From the NCBI GenBank assembly GCA_008729055.1, contig SDUX01000002.1:5731874-5795873 (forward strand): DNA of 64,000 bases, read 5' to 3'. The position numbers were made by a program, and so were the translations under genes. The DNA is from Pyropia haitanensis (lineage: Eukaryota > Rhodophyta > Bangiophyceae > Bangiales > Bangiaceae). This document shows, piece by piece, positions 45,101 through 56,411 of the stretch. Positions within the stretch are counted from its first letter, which is position 1, and every line of letters starts with the position of its first letter. The notes under the pieces were generated by a model that ran no database searches, was not told the origin of the DNA, and saw nothing but the letters and a program-made list of their open reading frames with translations.

Positions 45101-47808
45101 TGCCAGCAGAAGGAGGGTTTGCCACCTCGGCTCACCCGCCTGGTTGGGGACCGCCTCCGTCGGGCGGCGGCGGCAGTGCCGCCCCTGGCGGGTGGCCCGC
45201 GCCTCCACAGGTCAGCGGCACGGGGGTGGTGGACCCCGCTGCCTCGGGGAGTGGTTGGCCCGCCGCGACCCTGAACGTGACTGCCGATGACGGTGGGGAG
45301 GCGCCGGACGGAGGGTGGCCCGTGCCGCCCGCTACGGCGGGCCAGCTCCGGCAGTCGCTGCCCGACGGTGCGGCCGGCGCGGGCAACGCCCAAGGGGGAT
45401 GGCCCGCCGCGTCCAGTGCAGGTGGCGCGCATGGGTGGGCGCCTCCACAGCCGGGCGCTGCCGCCGACGCCGGTGACGCGCAAGGCTGGGCGCCACCGCA
45501 ACCGGATGCCGCCGGCGATGCGGGTGGCGCACAAGGGTGGCAGGCACAACCGGATGCCGCCGTCGATGCGGGTGGCGCGCAAGGATGGCCGTCACAACCG
45601 GACGCAGCCGCCGATACGAGTGGCGCGCGAGGATGGCCGGCTGCGCATCCCGACGTTGCCGGCGCCGCAGGCGCCGCTCAAGGCTGGCCGGCCCCGGAGC
45701 AAAGCGCTGCGGCTGCCCCGGGTGTCGCTCAAGGCTGGCCGCCCGCACAGCCAGACACCGCCGCCGCCGCGGGCGACGCCGAAGGCTGGCCGGCCGCGGA
45801 GCAAGGCACCGCGGCGGATGCGGCTGACGCCCACGGCTGGCCAGCCCCGCAGCTGAGCGCTGTGGTGGACGCGGGCAGCGCACAAGGGTGGGCGCCTGCT
45901 CCGTCGGGTTCCGCGCCCGATGCGGGTGGCGAACCCGACTGGACAGCCGCCGCACCCGCTGCGGTCGACCAAGCAGGGGGCGACGCGCAAGGCTGGCCGC
46001 CGGCCCCGTCGGGTTCTGCGGCCGACGCGGGCGGCACGCAAGGCTGGCCGGCGCCGCAGCCTGCCGCGACAGCCGAAACCGGTGGCGCGCAAGGGTGGTC
46101 GGCTCCCCAGCCTGGCGCAGCGGCCGACGCGCAGGGGTGGCCTGGCGCTGCGGCCGACGCACAGGGGTGGTCGGCGTCGCAACCTGGTGCCGCGGCCGAT
46201 GCGGGTGGCGCGCAGGGATGGTCGGACCCGGGCCCCATCGCGGTCGACCATGCGGAAGGCGCCCCGCCTGTGCGGTCGGCGCCACAGCAACCAGACGCCG
46301 CCGCCGGTGGGGGCGCCCCGCCTGGGTGGCTACCCGCTCAGGCCGATGTGGCCGCTAACGAGGCCACCGGTGACGGGTGGGTGCCAGCGCCTCAACAGGC
46401 GGGCGAGTCGGGCGGCGCCGCTGCCGCGGATGGGCGGCCGCCCGATGGGCACGGTGCGGCCCCCACCGGTGGGGGCGCGGCGGCCTGGGCGGCGCCGACG
46501 TCGGCGGCGCAGGCCGCGGCTGCCGACGAGGCCGCCACGCACGGGTGGGCGCCCGCGACGGCCGGGGCGGCTGGGGCTGTCGCGGACGGCGGGGCGGCGG
46601 GGTGGGCGGCACCCCCTCTCGCGGCAGGCGGCGGCGGCGGCGGCGGTGGCGGCAGCGGCGGCGGCGGTGGTGGTGACCTTGACGTCAGCGATGGTGGCGG
46701 CGGGTGCCATGATGGTGGCAGCGTCGGCGCCGGCGCGCCCAACTGGCCGCTCCAGCCGGCTTGGTCCTCCCCCGCGGTTGGGCCGGAGGCTAGCCGCCCG
46801 CCAGTGAGCAACGTCGACAGCTTTGAGGGTGGGGCGGCGGCACCCACAGGCGGGGGTCTCCCCCCTCCCCCCTCGGACCCGCCCAGCCGGGGCGACCGGT
46901 CCGTATCACGGGGCAGCTCCCCCGCGCCCACCCCCACTACGGTAACGACCACCGACGGCGGGGGGCGGGGGCGGGGGCGGGACGCACCCGCCGCGTCGGG
47001 CGGTGCAGCCGTGGCGCCCACGGATCGGTCGGCGGCGCGCGCATCGCGGCGGCGGAGCAGCAGCTGGGGCTCCTTTACGGACCGCCTGCGGACGGCGCTG
47101 GCCAAGCGGGCGGGCGTCAAGACCGCCCACATGGGCGAGGAGAACCAGTTTGTGTACGACGAGGCGCGTGGGCGGTGGGTCATGGAGGGCGAGGACGATG
47201 GCGCCGACGCGGACGCGCCGCCGCCCCTGCCGCCGCCACCATCGTTTGTCAAGGCGGCGGCGGGAGGGGGGGGCACTGCCGACGGCGGCGGCGGCGGCGC
47301 CGCCGCCGCGCCGGCGACGGTAGCGCCGCCTGCCGCTGCGCAGGCGGGTCTGCCACAGGCGCCGTTTGCGTCGCTGCCGCCCCGCGGTGCGGGCGGCGGC
47401 AACCTCTACTCGGCCGGCCGTCGCGCCGGCGCGCGCAGCCGCTACGTGGACACCCTTGGCGGCGGAGGGGGCGGCGGCGGCCGCACCTCCGCGGGCGGCC
47501 GCCCCACTGCCGGCGGGCGGCCGCCGCTGCCTGCCGCCGCGGGCGCCACGCCCATCCGTGCGCCGTCTCCGCTGGGCGGGGGGCTCCCGCCGCCGCCGCC
47601 GGCGGGGGGCGACAGCGGGGGGGGAGGGGCGGGAGGTGACAGCCCGTGGCACACGTTTGTGCCGCCCCCACCCGCGCCGTCGGCCGCGCCGCCGTCTGGG
47701 GCGGCCGCGCCGGGGGCGCCGCCGCCGCCGTCGGGGCGGCTGCCGCCGTCGGCGGCAGCAGCGGCAGCGCCACCACCGCCGCGGCGCACCGCAGCGGCGG
47801 GGCCGTGA
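35905..47808 (+). CDS. SEC16: Sec16, giant ER-exit-site scaffold of the COPII coat
   Basis: A single 3,967-codon frame. Sec16 organises COPII assembly at ER exit sites and binds Sec13, Sec23 and Sar1. The central conserved domain (about 43330-44620) starts YVPLCERMAARASSTEAATLW and includes VASGRVADAQGLASDGELWPLALILGSV and SSLRTLCEVAAGG, typical of the Sec16 alpha-solenoid that pairs with Sec13. The C-terminal motifs GEENQFVYDEARGRWVMEG (about 47133-47190) and RSRYVDTLGG (about 47437-47466) are diagnostic. The N-terminal ~2,400 residues hold repeated acidic Trp modules: DDGWGAGEEAWDLV four times (36816-37280), a 47-residue unit with EAWDGDWGDAPT (38640-39160), and a 117-residue unit with DDGGWGAADDEWDLL twice (40710-41411). 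About 20 copies of AQGWPAPQP-like units follow the solenoid (45420-46280). Met at 35905 or 35944, unless a first exon exists. Far longer than most Sec16 proteins. Confidence 0.88.
38640..39160 (+). repeat. 141-bp in-frame tandem repeat in Sec16, about 3.7 copies
   Basis: The GAGGCATGGGATGGCGATTG core recurs at 38704, 38845, 38986 and 39127, exactly 141 bp apart. Copies differ at only a few bases. It encodes the 47-residue Trp/acidic unit. Confidence 0.93.
40710..41411 (+). repeat. 351-bp in-frame tandem duplication in Sec16
   Basis: Two adjacent copies of 351 bp (117 codons), nearly identical; one visible change turns GTG into ATG (Val to Met) in the PP.LSGSLSLS segment. Points to a recent unequal exchange. 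Confidence 0.92.
45420..46280 (+). repeat. Degenerate Gly-Trp repeat array in Sec16
   Basis: About 20 units of roughly 39-51 bp coding for GWxxPQPxAxADAGxAQ. They are more diverged than the other Sec16 repeats. Each unit carries one Trp after Gly. Confidence 0.8.
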
Positions 47809-48308
47809 CCGGCGCCACGGGGGTCGTGTGGCCTCGTCTCCGTCTCTGCGTGTGCTCTTTTTGTTGTCGGGGGCGGGCCCGCCTGTTTATTTTTTTCCGT
47901 CGGCCGCCTCGACGCCGCGGCGTGAGCGTCGCGTACCAATTTTTTTTTTCCTTTTCTTGGCTTGGCTCCTCCGTGCGCTGTGCCCGCCGCCGCGGCCGAG
48001 CGCCGCGCGCGCCGGCCGTGGGCATCTTTCACGCTCCGCAGCGCACCGCCGTGCATACTACCCGCGGGTCGCCGCTCCCCCCACAGGTCCGCCCCGCGTG
48101 TTGCCCATGGGAGTCGCCTCGACGTATCCGTCGCGTCAGCGTTGACGTTCCCTCCTACGCCCATGTGTTCTTGGCGCTGTGACTGTTCCCCAGCTGCTTC
48201 CTACAGTTTTTTTTTTTTTCTCTCTTGCCTCGCGGGCGTCCCGCTTGTGTGCGCAGCGGGCAGCCGCGCGGCTTGCCGCCGCCGCCGCCGCCGCCGCCGC
48301 CGCAGCAA
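47809..48308. other. Sec16 3' flank between convergent genes
   Basis: T-rich patches (47887-47897, 47940-47955, 48207-48220) in GC-rich DNA, probably 3' UTR. No gene seen. Confidence 0.4.
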
Positions 48309-48422
48309 TCACAGCGCGACCAACCCCAGGCCGGCGTCCCGCCCCCGTGGCGGCGGCTCTCCCCCCCCCATCGCGTCCACGTCAATGACCGGCGGCGGCG
48401 GCGGCGGCGGTTGCAGCGGTGC

Positions 48423-48465
<43 letters not shown>

Positions 48466-48733
48466 AACACGTCCCGGCGGGCCGCCCCCCCCCCACCTCC
48501 CCCAGCCATCTCCCCCTCGCCACCGCCGCCACGATCAGCCACGGCCGGCGCCACCGCCGGCGTGTCAGCCGGCGCATCGACCCCCCGCCCCTCCCCCCCC
48601 CCTCCCGCCGCCGCCGTCACGGCCTCCACCACAGACCGGCGCTCCCCCCCCCCTCCACCCGCACCCCCCTCCCCCCACACCTCCAACAACACCGCGTACA
48701 CGGCGCGCGCGTCAGCGGCGGCGGCGGCACCCA

Positions 48734-48780
<47 letters not shown>

Positions 48781-49554
48781 GCGGGCGGCGGCGTTCTCCG
48801 CCCGCCCCCGCGGGGGCGGCGCCCGCCGCCGCCGCCCGCGGGCGGCGGCGCGCCGCCGGCGCCTCCCCCCGCCGGCCAGCCGATCGCCACCACCGCCGCG
48901 GCGGCGGCGGCGACGAGCGGCGGCGGCAGGCGCGCCGCGGTTGCCGCGGCGGCGGGCTCGGCGAGGACCGCACGGAGCAGGCGCAGGCAGAGGGCGATGC
49001 CGCGGGCAACGTCGGGCGGGTGGGCGGCGGGGGGGGGAGTGCTGCCGCCGCTGCGGCCGCCGCCGCCGTGGGCGCCCCCAGCGTCCAGGCCGGCGCCGAC
49101 GCGGCCGCCCCCCCCACCACCGCCGCCACCGCCGCTGCCGCCGCCGCGCATGACCGCCGCGGGGTCGTCGGGTGGCAGCGCCGGCGTCGTGACCGCCGCG
49201 AGGTAGGTGAGCGCGTGGCGCACCAGCGCCGGGTCGACGAGCGCGAGCAGCCCGGCGTCGCGGGACGCCTCGAGCGCGAGCGCGGCGAGCGCGGCGACCG
49301 CCACGCCCGGCGGGCGGCCGCCGAGCGGCAGCAGCGCCGACAGCGCCGGCACCATGTGCACCCAAAACGTGACCAGCGGGTGCGCGGGCGCCGCCGCCGC
49401 GGCCGCGACGGGCGCGGCGGCGGCGGCGGCACCACGGTCGGTGGTGGCGGTGGTGACAGCCCCACCGGCGCCGCCGCCGCCGGCGCCGCCGCCGCCGCCG
49501 CCACCGCGCCCGCCGGCAGGGCCGGCGGTACCCGCAGCAGCGGCCGCCGCCGCG

Positions 49555-49587
<33 letters not shown>

Positions 49588-50673
49588 CCGACCGCCGCCT
49601 CCCCCACCGCCCGCGCGCGGACGAGCGTGAGCGCCACCTCCACCGCCGCGGGCGTCGCGTCGCACTGGTGGCGGAGGTGCGCCAGCACGACCGGCGCGAG
49701 TTTGGGCAGGAGGGCCATCAGGGGGGCTCGCAGCGGAGGGGGGGGGGGGGTGCCGGGGGGGCGCCGGCCTCTCCCACCTCCCCTTCTCCCCCCGCACCAG
49801 CGGCGGGGCGGGAGGGCGGCGGCGGCGGCGGCGGCGGCGGCGCGTCCGCCTCGGCCGCGTGCGCGTGCGCGACGGCGGTGCCGAGGAGCTCGAGCGCCGC
49901 CGCCGCCGCTGCGGCCGACGCGACCGCTGCGGGCGGCGGTGGCCCCGCCGCCGCCGCCGCCGCCGCCGCGGTCGCCACCCCCCCCCCCCACCGCGGCCAC
50001 GGCGGGTCCGTGACGCTGGCGGGTGCGGCCGCACCTCGGTCGCGGCGATGGCCAGCAGCGGCGCCGTGACCGCCGGGTTGAGGAGCGCGGCGCGGAGCCG
50101 CGGCGCGGCCGCGGCGAGCGCCGCGAGCAGCTGCACCGCCGCCGGGTGGGCGGCCGCGGCGGCCGCGGCGAGCGGCGCCGCGAGGCCGCCGAGGGCGGCC
50201 GCGTCGTCGGGGGCGGCGAGCGCCACGGCGGCGGCGGCGGCGAGGCCGGGGGGGGGCGGGGTCGCCCGGAGGAGGGGAACCAGGTGCACGCCGAGGAGGG
50301 CGCGGACGACCGCCGCGGCGGGCGAGGGGAGGGCCGCCGCCCACGCGGCGGGGGGGATGGCGGGCGTGGGGGGGGGGGCGCCGGCGGGGGGAAAGGGGGG
50401 GGGGTATGGGCGCACCGGGTGCCACCGTCCCCGACGCTGGGGCAGGCACGGCGGCCGGCAGCGGTGGTGGCGGTGGCTGCGGCGGCGGCGGGGGTAGGAC
50501 GCCCCCCAGCGCAGCGTCCCGCGGCGCTACGGGCGACGGCGAAAATGGCGGCAGCGTCGGCGTTGGCAGCGGCACGCCCGGCGGCGGCTGCGACGCGGCG
50601 CCGAGCGCGGCGGCGTCGGCGGCGCCCGCGGGTGGCCGCTGGCGGGCGGGGAGGGAGTAGCACGGCGCCGCCG

Positions 50674-50719
<46 letters not shown>

Positions 50720-50932
50720 GTCACCAAAGCCGCCGCCGCTGCCGCCGCCGCCATCGAGCCGCCGCCGCACTGGCCGCGGCGGCGACACCCCCGACAGCCG
50801 CAGCCGCCGCACCACGCGTGGGCGCTTTGGGCCCCGCCGCCGCTCGCCGCCCGCCGCCGCCCGCGGCGACGCGCCGTCGGTGCACGCGGCGACGCCGCCG
50901 CCGCCGGCCGATTCGGCAGCAAACGCGGCGGC

Positions 50933-50965
<33 letters not shown>

Positions 50966-52286
50966 CCGGTCCTCGTCCACGGCGCCGTCGGCCGCCGCGC
51001 GAGCCGCCGCCGCGGCCGTACCGCCCGCGCGGCCCGCGCCGGCGCCGGCACCCCCGCCCGTGGCCGCCACGGCGGTGGCCGTCGCAGCAGCGGCCGCCGC
51101 CGCCTCCCGCGCCGCCGCCGCCTCCCGCTGCAGCGCCACGACCGTCTCGCGCAGGCGCGCGGCCTCGGCGGTCGCGGCCGCCGCCGACGCGGCCGCCGCG
51201 GCGGCGCGCTCCCGCTCCCGTGCCGCCCGGGAGCGCGCGTCGGTCGCGTCGGCGGTGGCGGCGGCCACCTCATTCTCGGCAAACGAGAGGCTCAGCTGGA
51301 GCGTCGCGATCTCCCGGTCCGCCGCGGCCGCCGCGGCGACGGCGGCTGCCTCGGCGGGGGAAGGGGCGGCCGCCGCCGCGACGGCGGCGGCGAGCGCTGA
51401 CTCGCGGTCGGCTAGGCGGGCACGGAGGAGCGACGCCTCGCCGGCGGCGCGGTGGTGGGCGGCCGCCCCGTCGGTGGGGGGGAGGGAGGCGGGGGGAGCG
51501 GCGGCACTACCTATCCGGGGGGGAGCGGGCCCCACCGCACGGGCGTGGGGGGTACCCCGCCGCCCGCCGCCCGCGACCCGCCGTCGGCCGCGGCGGCCGC
51601 CGCCACGCCCCCCCCTCCCGCCGGTGCGCCGGTCGGCGCCACCCCCGCCGTGGCGCCCCCCCCATCGTCCGACGGTGGCCACACCGTCACGGCCGACGGC
51701 GCGGCCGACGGTGGCCGCCCCCACCCCCCCCGCCTCCACCCGCCCGTGCGCCCGCTGCCGCCGCCGGCGGCTGCGGCGGCCGCCCCGAGATGGCCGACCG
51801 CGTCGACGTGGCCGCGGCGCTGCCGCCGCCGCTGCCACCCGCCGCCGCGTCACGCGACCGCCGCTCGCCGGCGTGGCGCGAAACGCCCGTCGCCGACGGC
51901 GCGCGTGACACGGTCTGCGCGGTCAGCTGGCGGCTCAGCGGCGGGAGGCCACGGAATGGGGGGGGCGGGAGGGGGAGGGGGAGGAGGGGGGGAGGACCGA
52001 ACCGCTCGCCGCCGCAACCGCCGCCGCCACCGCCACCGGCGCCAAAGACCGTGCCGAGCCCCCCCCGGTCGCCGGCGGCCGCGTCGCCCCGCGCGAGGGA
52101 ATCCTCCGACTGCACCAGCAGCGCGCAGATGCGGTCGTTCTCAGCGTCGTCGTCGGGGCTGAGCAGCCCATCCCCGGATGGGGGTGACGCCGCGCGGCTG
52201 CCACTGCCGCCGCCGCCACCGCCGCCGCTGCCGCCACCGCCGACGCCGCCGCCAATGCCGCCGCCGCCGCCGACGCGGTGCATCAT
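48309..52286 (-). CDS. Coiled-coil plus helical-repeat protein, unidentified
   Basis: Met 52286 starts MMHRVGGGGG, then DDDAENDRICALLVQSEDSLARGD and LPPLSRQLTAQTVSRAPSATGVS. A long Ala/Arg/Glu coiled coil follows (about 51440-51090: ASLLRARLADRESALAAAV, DREIATLQLSLSFAENEVAAA, ARLRETVVALQREAAAAREAA), then a basic patch (RRGPKRPRVVRRLRLSG). The C-terminal half has HEAT/ARM-like helices: AAVVRALLGVHLVPLLRAT, LLAALAAAAPRLRAALLNP, MALLPKLAPVVLAHLRHQCD, HPLVTFWVHMVPALSALLPL, VDPALVRHALTYLAAV, LCLRLLRAVLAEP. N-terminal acidic region, coiled coil and C-terminal alpha-solenoid recall ATRIP, but I see no diagnostic motif. Frame changes fall in the G/C runs near 51960, 50395-50404 and 49739-49750. The C-terminal end is uncertain. 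Confidence 0.5.
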
Positions 52287-52973
52287 GGCGGGCGGCGGGG
52301 CGGGCTCAGGGGTGGTGGGGGGCGCCGCCGGGGGCGGGCGCGACCATGGTCGAGGCGGGATAAAGGGGGGGAGGGGGGGGCTGGTCGACGCCGCCACAAT
52401 GGGGGGGGGGAGGGTGGGAAGAGCGGCGTGGTCAAGGTGGGGTCTGTCGAGAGGAGCGCGACGAAGCGCGGACGGTCGCGGCGGCCAATGGGTCAGTGTG
52501 CGAGGGGGGAGGGGGAGGACTCCATCCGTCGGGGAGCACGCCGCGCGCGAGGCGTCTGCTCGCACGCGGATGGCAGCCGTTTGGACTGTGGATCGCCGAA
52601 CAAATACACTAGCGAAAGATTTAAAGCCTTCCCAATTTCCTTAGCTGAGTACAGAGTGAGATTCAAAGGCACAAATACACAGCACTGCCTACAACGCTTC
52701 GTTCCGTCGCCTACGGGCGCACACGTGTGGTGTTTGCAACTGTGCAGGTGCGCGCCTTCCTCGTGCACAGCCGCTCTTATGAGATAAAGCGGGTCATGTC
52801 AAGGGTATCTCACCACAGGTACTACACACGAGTCCTGTCTTCAGGTACAAGCGTTTCAGGTCGCTCTGAGTGCCATGCAACGGTCGTTTTACTCACTGTG
52901 GGAGCAAAGAGTCAAGCGTAGCGGAGTCACAACATCGCTTCTGCTGCCGTCACCGCGGCCTTTCGGCCATTAG
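52287..52973. other. Upstream of the coiled-coil gene and 3' flank of Hog 2
   Basis: 52600-52930 is close to even base composition, with an AT-rich piece (AAATACACTAGCGAAAGATTTAAAGC). No gene or RNA recognised. Confidence 0.4.
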
Positions 52974-54618
52974 TCAAACACGACAAGACTCGGCGCCTGT
53001 TTCCGCTCCCCCAGCAAGGCGAGCAGCGACCGAGGGCAGCCTCAATACACTGGCAGCGGCGCACGACGCCGCCCCTTGTCTCACCCCCTTCTGGTAGGCC
53101 GCACGCCCCATCATGCCCGCCCACCGCGCAGCGAGGTAGGCCCACCGCACGGGTGCCAGCAGTGCCTCTGCGAGCGCTGGATGCACCGCCCTGGTGTAGC
53201 AGCTCACCAGCACTCCATTGACGACAATCCGACCGTCCAGCGTGTGCGGATTGAACAGGCCCGCCGCGGTCACCCGAGCCACGGCAGTCACCACCAGCGG
53301 CTTGCCATCGCCGGCCGTCAGGGAGTCACCGACCGCCACTGCGTCCGCCGTGATCAGCCGCTCCCCCACGTATACGTAATGGCCAGGGGACACGAGCAGC
53401 GGCGCTTCCCGCATACTGCCGCCAAGGGCCGTGGCGTTGCCGCGGCCGCTAGGGACGACCGCATCGGTGGTGATGGCAATAAACGGGTAACGCCCACCGG
53501 GGGTGGCGTGCGACCACGCAAACACATCGCTGGTCGTCGACGCAGACGTCCGCACCGTGGTGCCCACGACAAGGGAGCCCCCGCCGACCGCAACGTGAGA
53601 ACCGTCGACAAGCTCGACAGTGGCCGAGGCCGGGAAGCACGCCGAGTCTTCGTCCTCGGGCTCGGCGGTGGGGGTTGCCGTAGGCACGGCTGCCGGCTCG
53701 ACTACTGCTCCGGTAGGGGGGGCGGCGGGTGTGGGGCGCAACGTTGACGGTAGGGGGAGCGGGGAAGGTGTCGCTTCGGGGTTTCCACCTGGGTTTGGCG
53801 TCACGGTGGCGTTGGAAGCGGGAGACTCGGTTGATGGGTCAGCAGACGGAGTCCCGGTGGCACCGCCGTCGCCAGTTGGCGCAACCGAGGCCACCGTCGC
53901 CTCTGCACTCGGTCGCAAGGCATCCGCGGACGTTGCAGAGGGCGTCAGGGTGGCGCTGGCCATTGGCTCTGGCGTTGCCGATGCCGTCGGCACGGGCGTC
54001 GCACTCGCCGTCGGCTCGGGCGTCGCGCTGGCCGTCGGCTCGGGCGTCGCACTCGCCGTCGGCTCGGGCGTCGCACTCGCCGTCGGCTCGGGCGTCGCAC
54101 TCGCCGTCGGCCCGGGCGTCGCACTCGCCGTCGGATCGGGCGTCGCACTCGCCGTCGGCTCGGGCGTCGCACTCGCCGTCGGCTCGGGCGTCGCACTCGC
54201 TGCCGGCACGGCACTCAAAATCGGAAGTGATACCGGGATGGCTGACGGCTCCGGTGTAGCAGTCGCGGTGGGCTCTAGAGTAGGCGTCGGCGTGGCGCTC
54301 GGTGTGGCGCTCGGTGATGGCGACGCCGTCGCGGTCGGCGTCGGCGTCATCGTGGCTGTCGGCAACGGCGTTGCGGTAGGCTCCATGGTAGGCGTGGCCG
54401 TGGCGCTAGGCGTGGCACTCGGGGTGGCGCTCGGAGCTGGCGAAGGCGTCGCCGTCGCCGTCGCCGACGGCGTTGTGGCTGGCGTTGCCGTGGCCGTGGC
54501 CGTCGGTGACGGCGTCGCGGTGGGCCCAAGGGTAGGCGTGGCCGTAGCGCTTGGAGTGGCGCTCGGCGTGGCACTGGGAGATGGGGACGGCGTTGGGGTC
54601 GGCGTCGGCGACGGAGAT

Positions 54619-54690
<72 letters not shown>

Positions 54691-55412
54691 TGCGTCGACT
54701 TGGGCGGCTCGGTGTAGAGGCACACGCCGCGCTCCCCAATGGCCACCATGAAGGACGTGTCGCCCTCCAGGCGGACGTTGAGGTCCAGCAGAGTCACCCC
54801 CGCCGGCCCCGACGCCTTGCCAATCAAAAAGAGGGTGCCCGCCTCGAGGCGGATCCACCCGTCCGCCCCACACACCCGCCCATTGGTCTCGTAGCCGACG
54901 AGCAGTCCCGCCGGCGACTGGCGGATGGCCGCCACCAGCCGCCCGCCGCGGTCGTCGAGGTCGGCGAGCGCGTCGAAGACCGCCGCCAGGCCCCGAGCCG
55001 CCGCGTCCGCGCGGGTGTCCAGCAGCGCCGACGGCACGAGGAGGGTGGTGCCGGCGGTGCACGCCTCCGCGGCGGTGGTCATGGTCATGGCCGCCGCGGT
55101 GACGCGCGCGTACCCATCGTACGGGCCCTGGTAGGCGGTGTGGGTGAGCGCGTTGACCTTGCAACCCGCCACGCCGAGCAACGAGGGCGTCTGCACAAAG
55201 GTGCGGATGGCGTCGGCAAAGGTGACGGGCACCACCGGGCCGGGGCGGACGACGACGCCAACTTCGGTCGGCGCGGGGGTGGCACCGTCCGCGGCGGCGG
55301 CGGCGGCGGCGGCGAGCGCCGCCGGCAGGGCCACCAGCAGGAGCAGCCGCACGCCGTGCGGCGTGGAAGAGGGAGGGCGGTCGCCCCGCGCGACTGCACC
55401 ACGCGCCACCAT
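52974..55412 (-). CDS. Secreted Hint/Hog-domain protein 2
   Basis: 812 residues in one frame from Met 55412, with a hydrophobic signal segment (RLLLLVALPAALAAAAAA). The N-terminal module (to about residue 225) has GCKVNALTHTAYQGPYDGY, TAAEACTAGTTLLVPSALL, VFDALADLDDRGGRLVAAI and GRVCGADGWIRLEAGTLFLIG. Then come pure TP repeats and an EPTASATP repeat linker of about 350 residues. The Hog domain starts SACFPASATVELVDGS with the nucleophile Cys. It continues DVFAWSHATPGGRYPF, LLVSPGHYVYVGERLI (block B is S-P-G-H) and GLFNPHTLDGRIVVNGVLVSCYT. A C-terminal tail of some 60 residues follows. It should be secreted and able to cleave itself at the Cys. Biological role unknown. Confidence 0.82.
53990..54215. 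repeat. 24-bp tandem repeat in Hog 2 linker, about 9 copies
   Basis: The unit GGCTCGGGCGTCGCACTCGC plus CGTC encodes an 8-residue EPTASATP-type unit on the minus strand. Copies differ at one or two bases (GGCCCG, GGATCG). Confidence 0.88.
54619..54690. repeat. (GGCGTC)12 hexamer microsatellite in Hog 2
   Basis: Twelve uninterrupted hexamers encode (Thr-Pro)12 on the minus strand. In frame, so length changes would alter only the linker. Confidence 0.92.
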
Positions 55413-56411
55413 CCCACAACGGACCAGGCGGCCCACACGGTGTCCAAAAAAAAAAAAAAAAAAGAACACAGACACCGACGACCGCGTCGGTAACGTCGAC
55501 GCGGCCGCCAGGTGCAGCGACGACCGCAAAGAGACGGCCGCGCGCGCGCGCGTGGCCGGCGTCCCCCCCCCCCCTGGACTAGGCCGGCGGGCGGGCAGCG
55601 CACGTACCGCGCTGCGCCGCGCCGGTCCCGCCGCCGTCCATCCATGCCTTACATGGCGCTCCCCCCCCCCCCCCCCCAACCCCCCTTCCGGCATCCACCG
55701 CACCCACCGCCCGTGGCGGCCGCCACGCGCCGGTCGGCGGTACACACAGGCGCGCCCAGCGGCGGCGCGGCGGCACACCCACAACGAGGGGGGAGAGCGG
55801 GGGGAGGGGGGGGGGGGGGGGAAGCACGATCAATTACCCGTGCACGACGCGGTGGGTCGCCGCCGCAGCGTGGCGTCTGCGCACTGCAGCAGCGGGAGGG
55901 TGGGGGGACGGGGGGCGCGCCGCTAGACTCCCCCCCGCCCGCCCCGCCGTCCGCCTCAACCGTTGCCGACACAGTGTGGCCAATACAGCCGGCGCATGGG
56001 TAGGTGGGCGCGCGCCGTGTGGGCCACTGCCAGTGGCAGGGGCGGGGGAAAGGGTGGGGAAAGCACCCCAGAGCGTCCCTATGGGGGGAGGCGGGGTGCC
56101 GTCCAGGGCGCGCGCGGCGGACTGGCGAGCGGATGACGCGGCGGCGACCGGAGCGGAGGGACCCGCGTCGTGCGCCTGCTGACAAAAAACAGTGTGAAAA
56201 CTTCTGACAGAGGTCACAGATAGTGAGATAGGCGCGTTTTCATCGAACTTGCTGAAAAGAAGTTGGATGACAAAATCATTGACAAAGACACCTCGGAGAT
56301 TGGGTCTCGCCAGGTGCGTGGAGCTGGATCGTCTCGCCCCGCGCGCTGCTCCGGTGGCACTGTGAGAGCAACTTCCCAGTGGTGTGGCTCGCTACTCCCT
56401 GCTATGGCCAG
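55413..56411. other. Upstream region of Hog 2; no gene seen
   Basis: Includes an 18-A run (55446-55463), which is poly-T in the Hog 2 5' region, a C run at 55659-55677 and a G run at 55805-55821. 56180-56300 is AT-richer. Nothing recognised. Confidence 0.4.

Noticed and set aside
32010..55412. Hedgehog or intein-bearing proteins
   Set aside because: The Hog proteins lack the hedge signalling domain, and there is no C-extein, homing endonuclease or terminal HN, so neither name fits.
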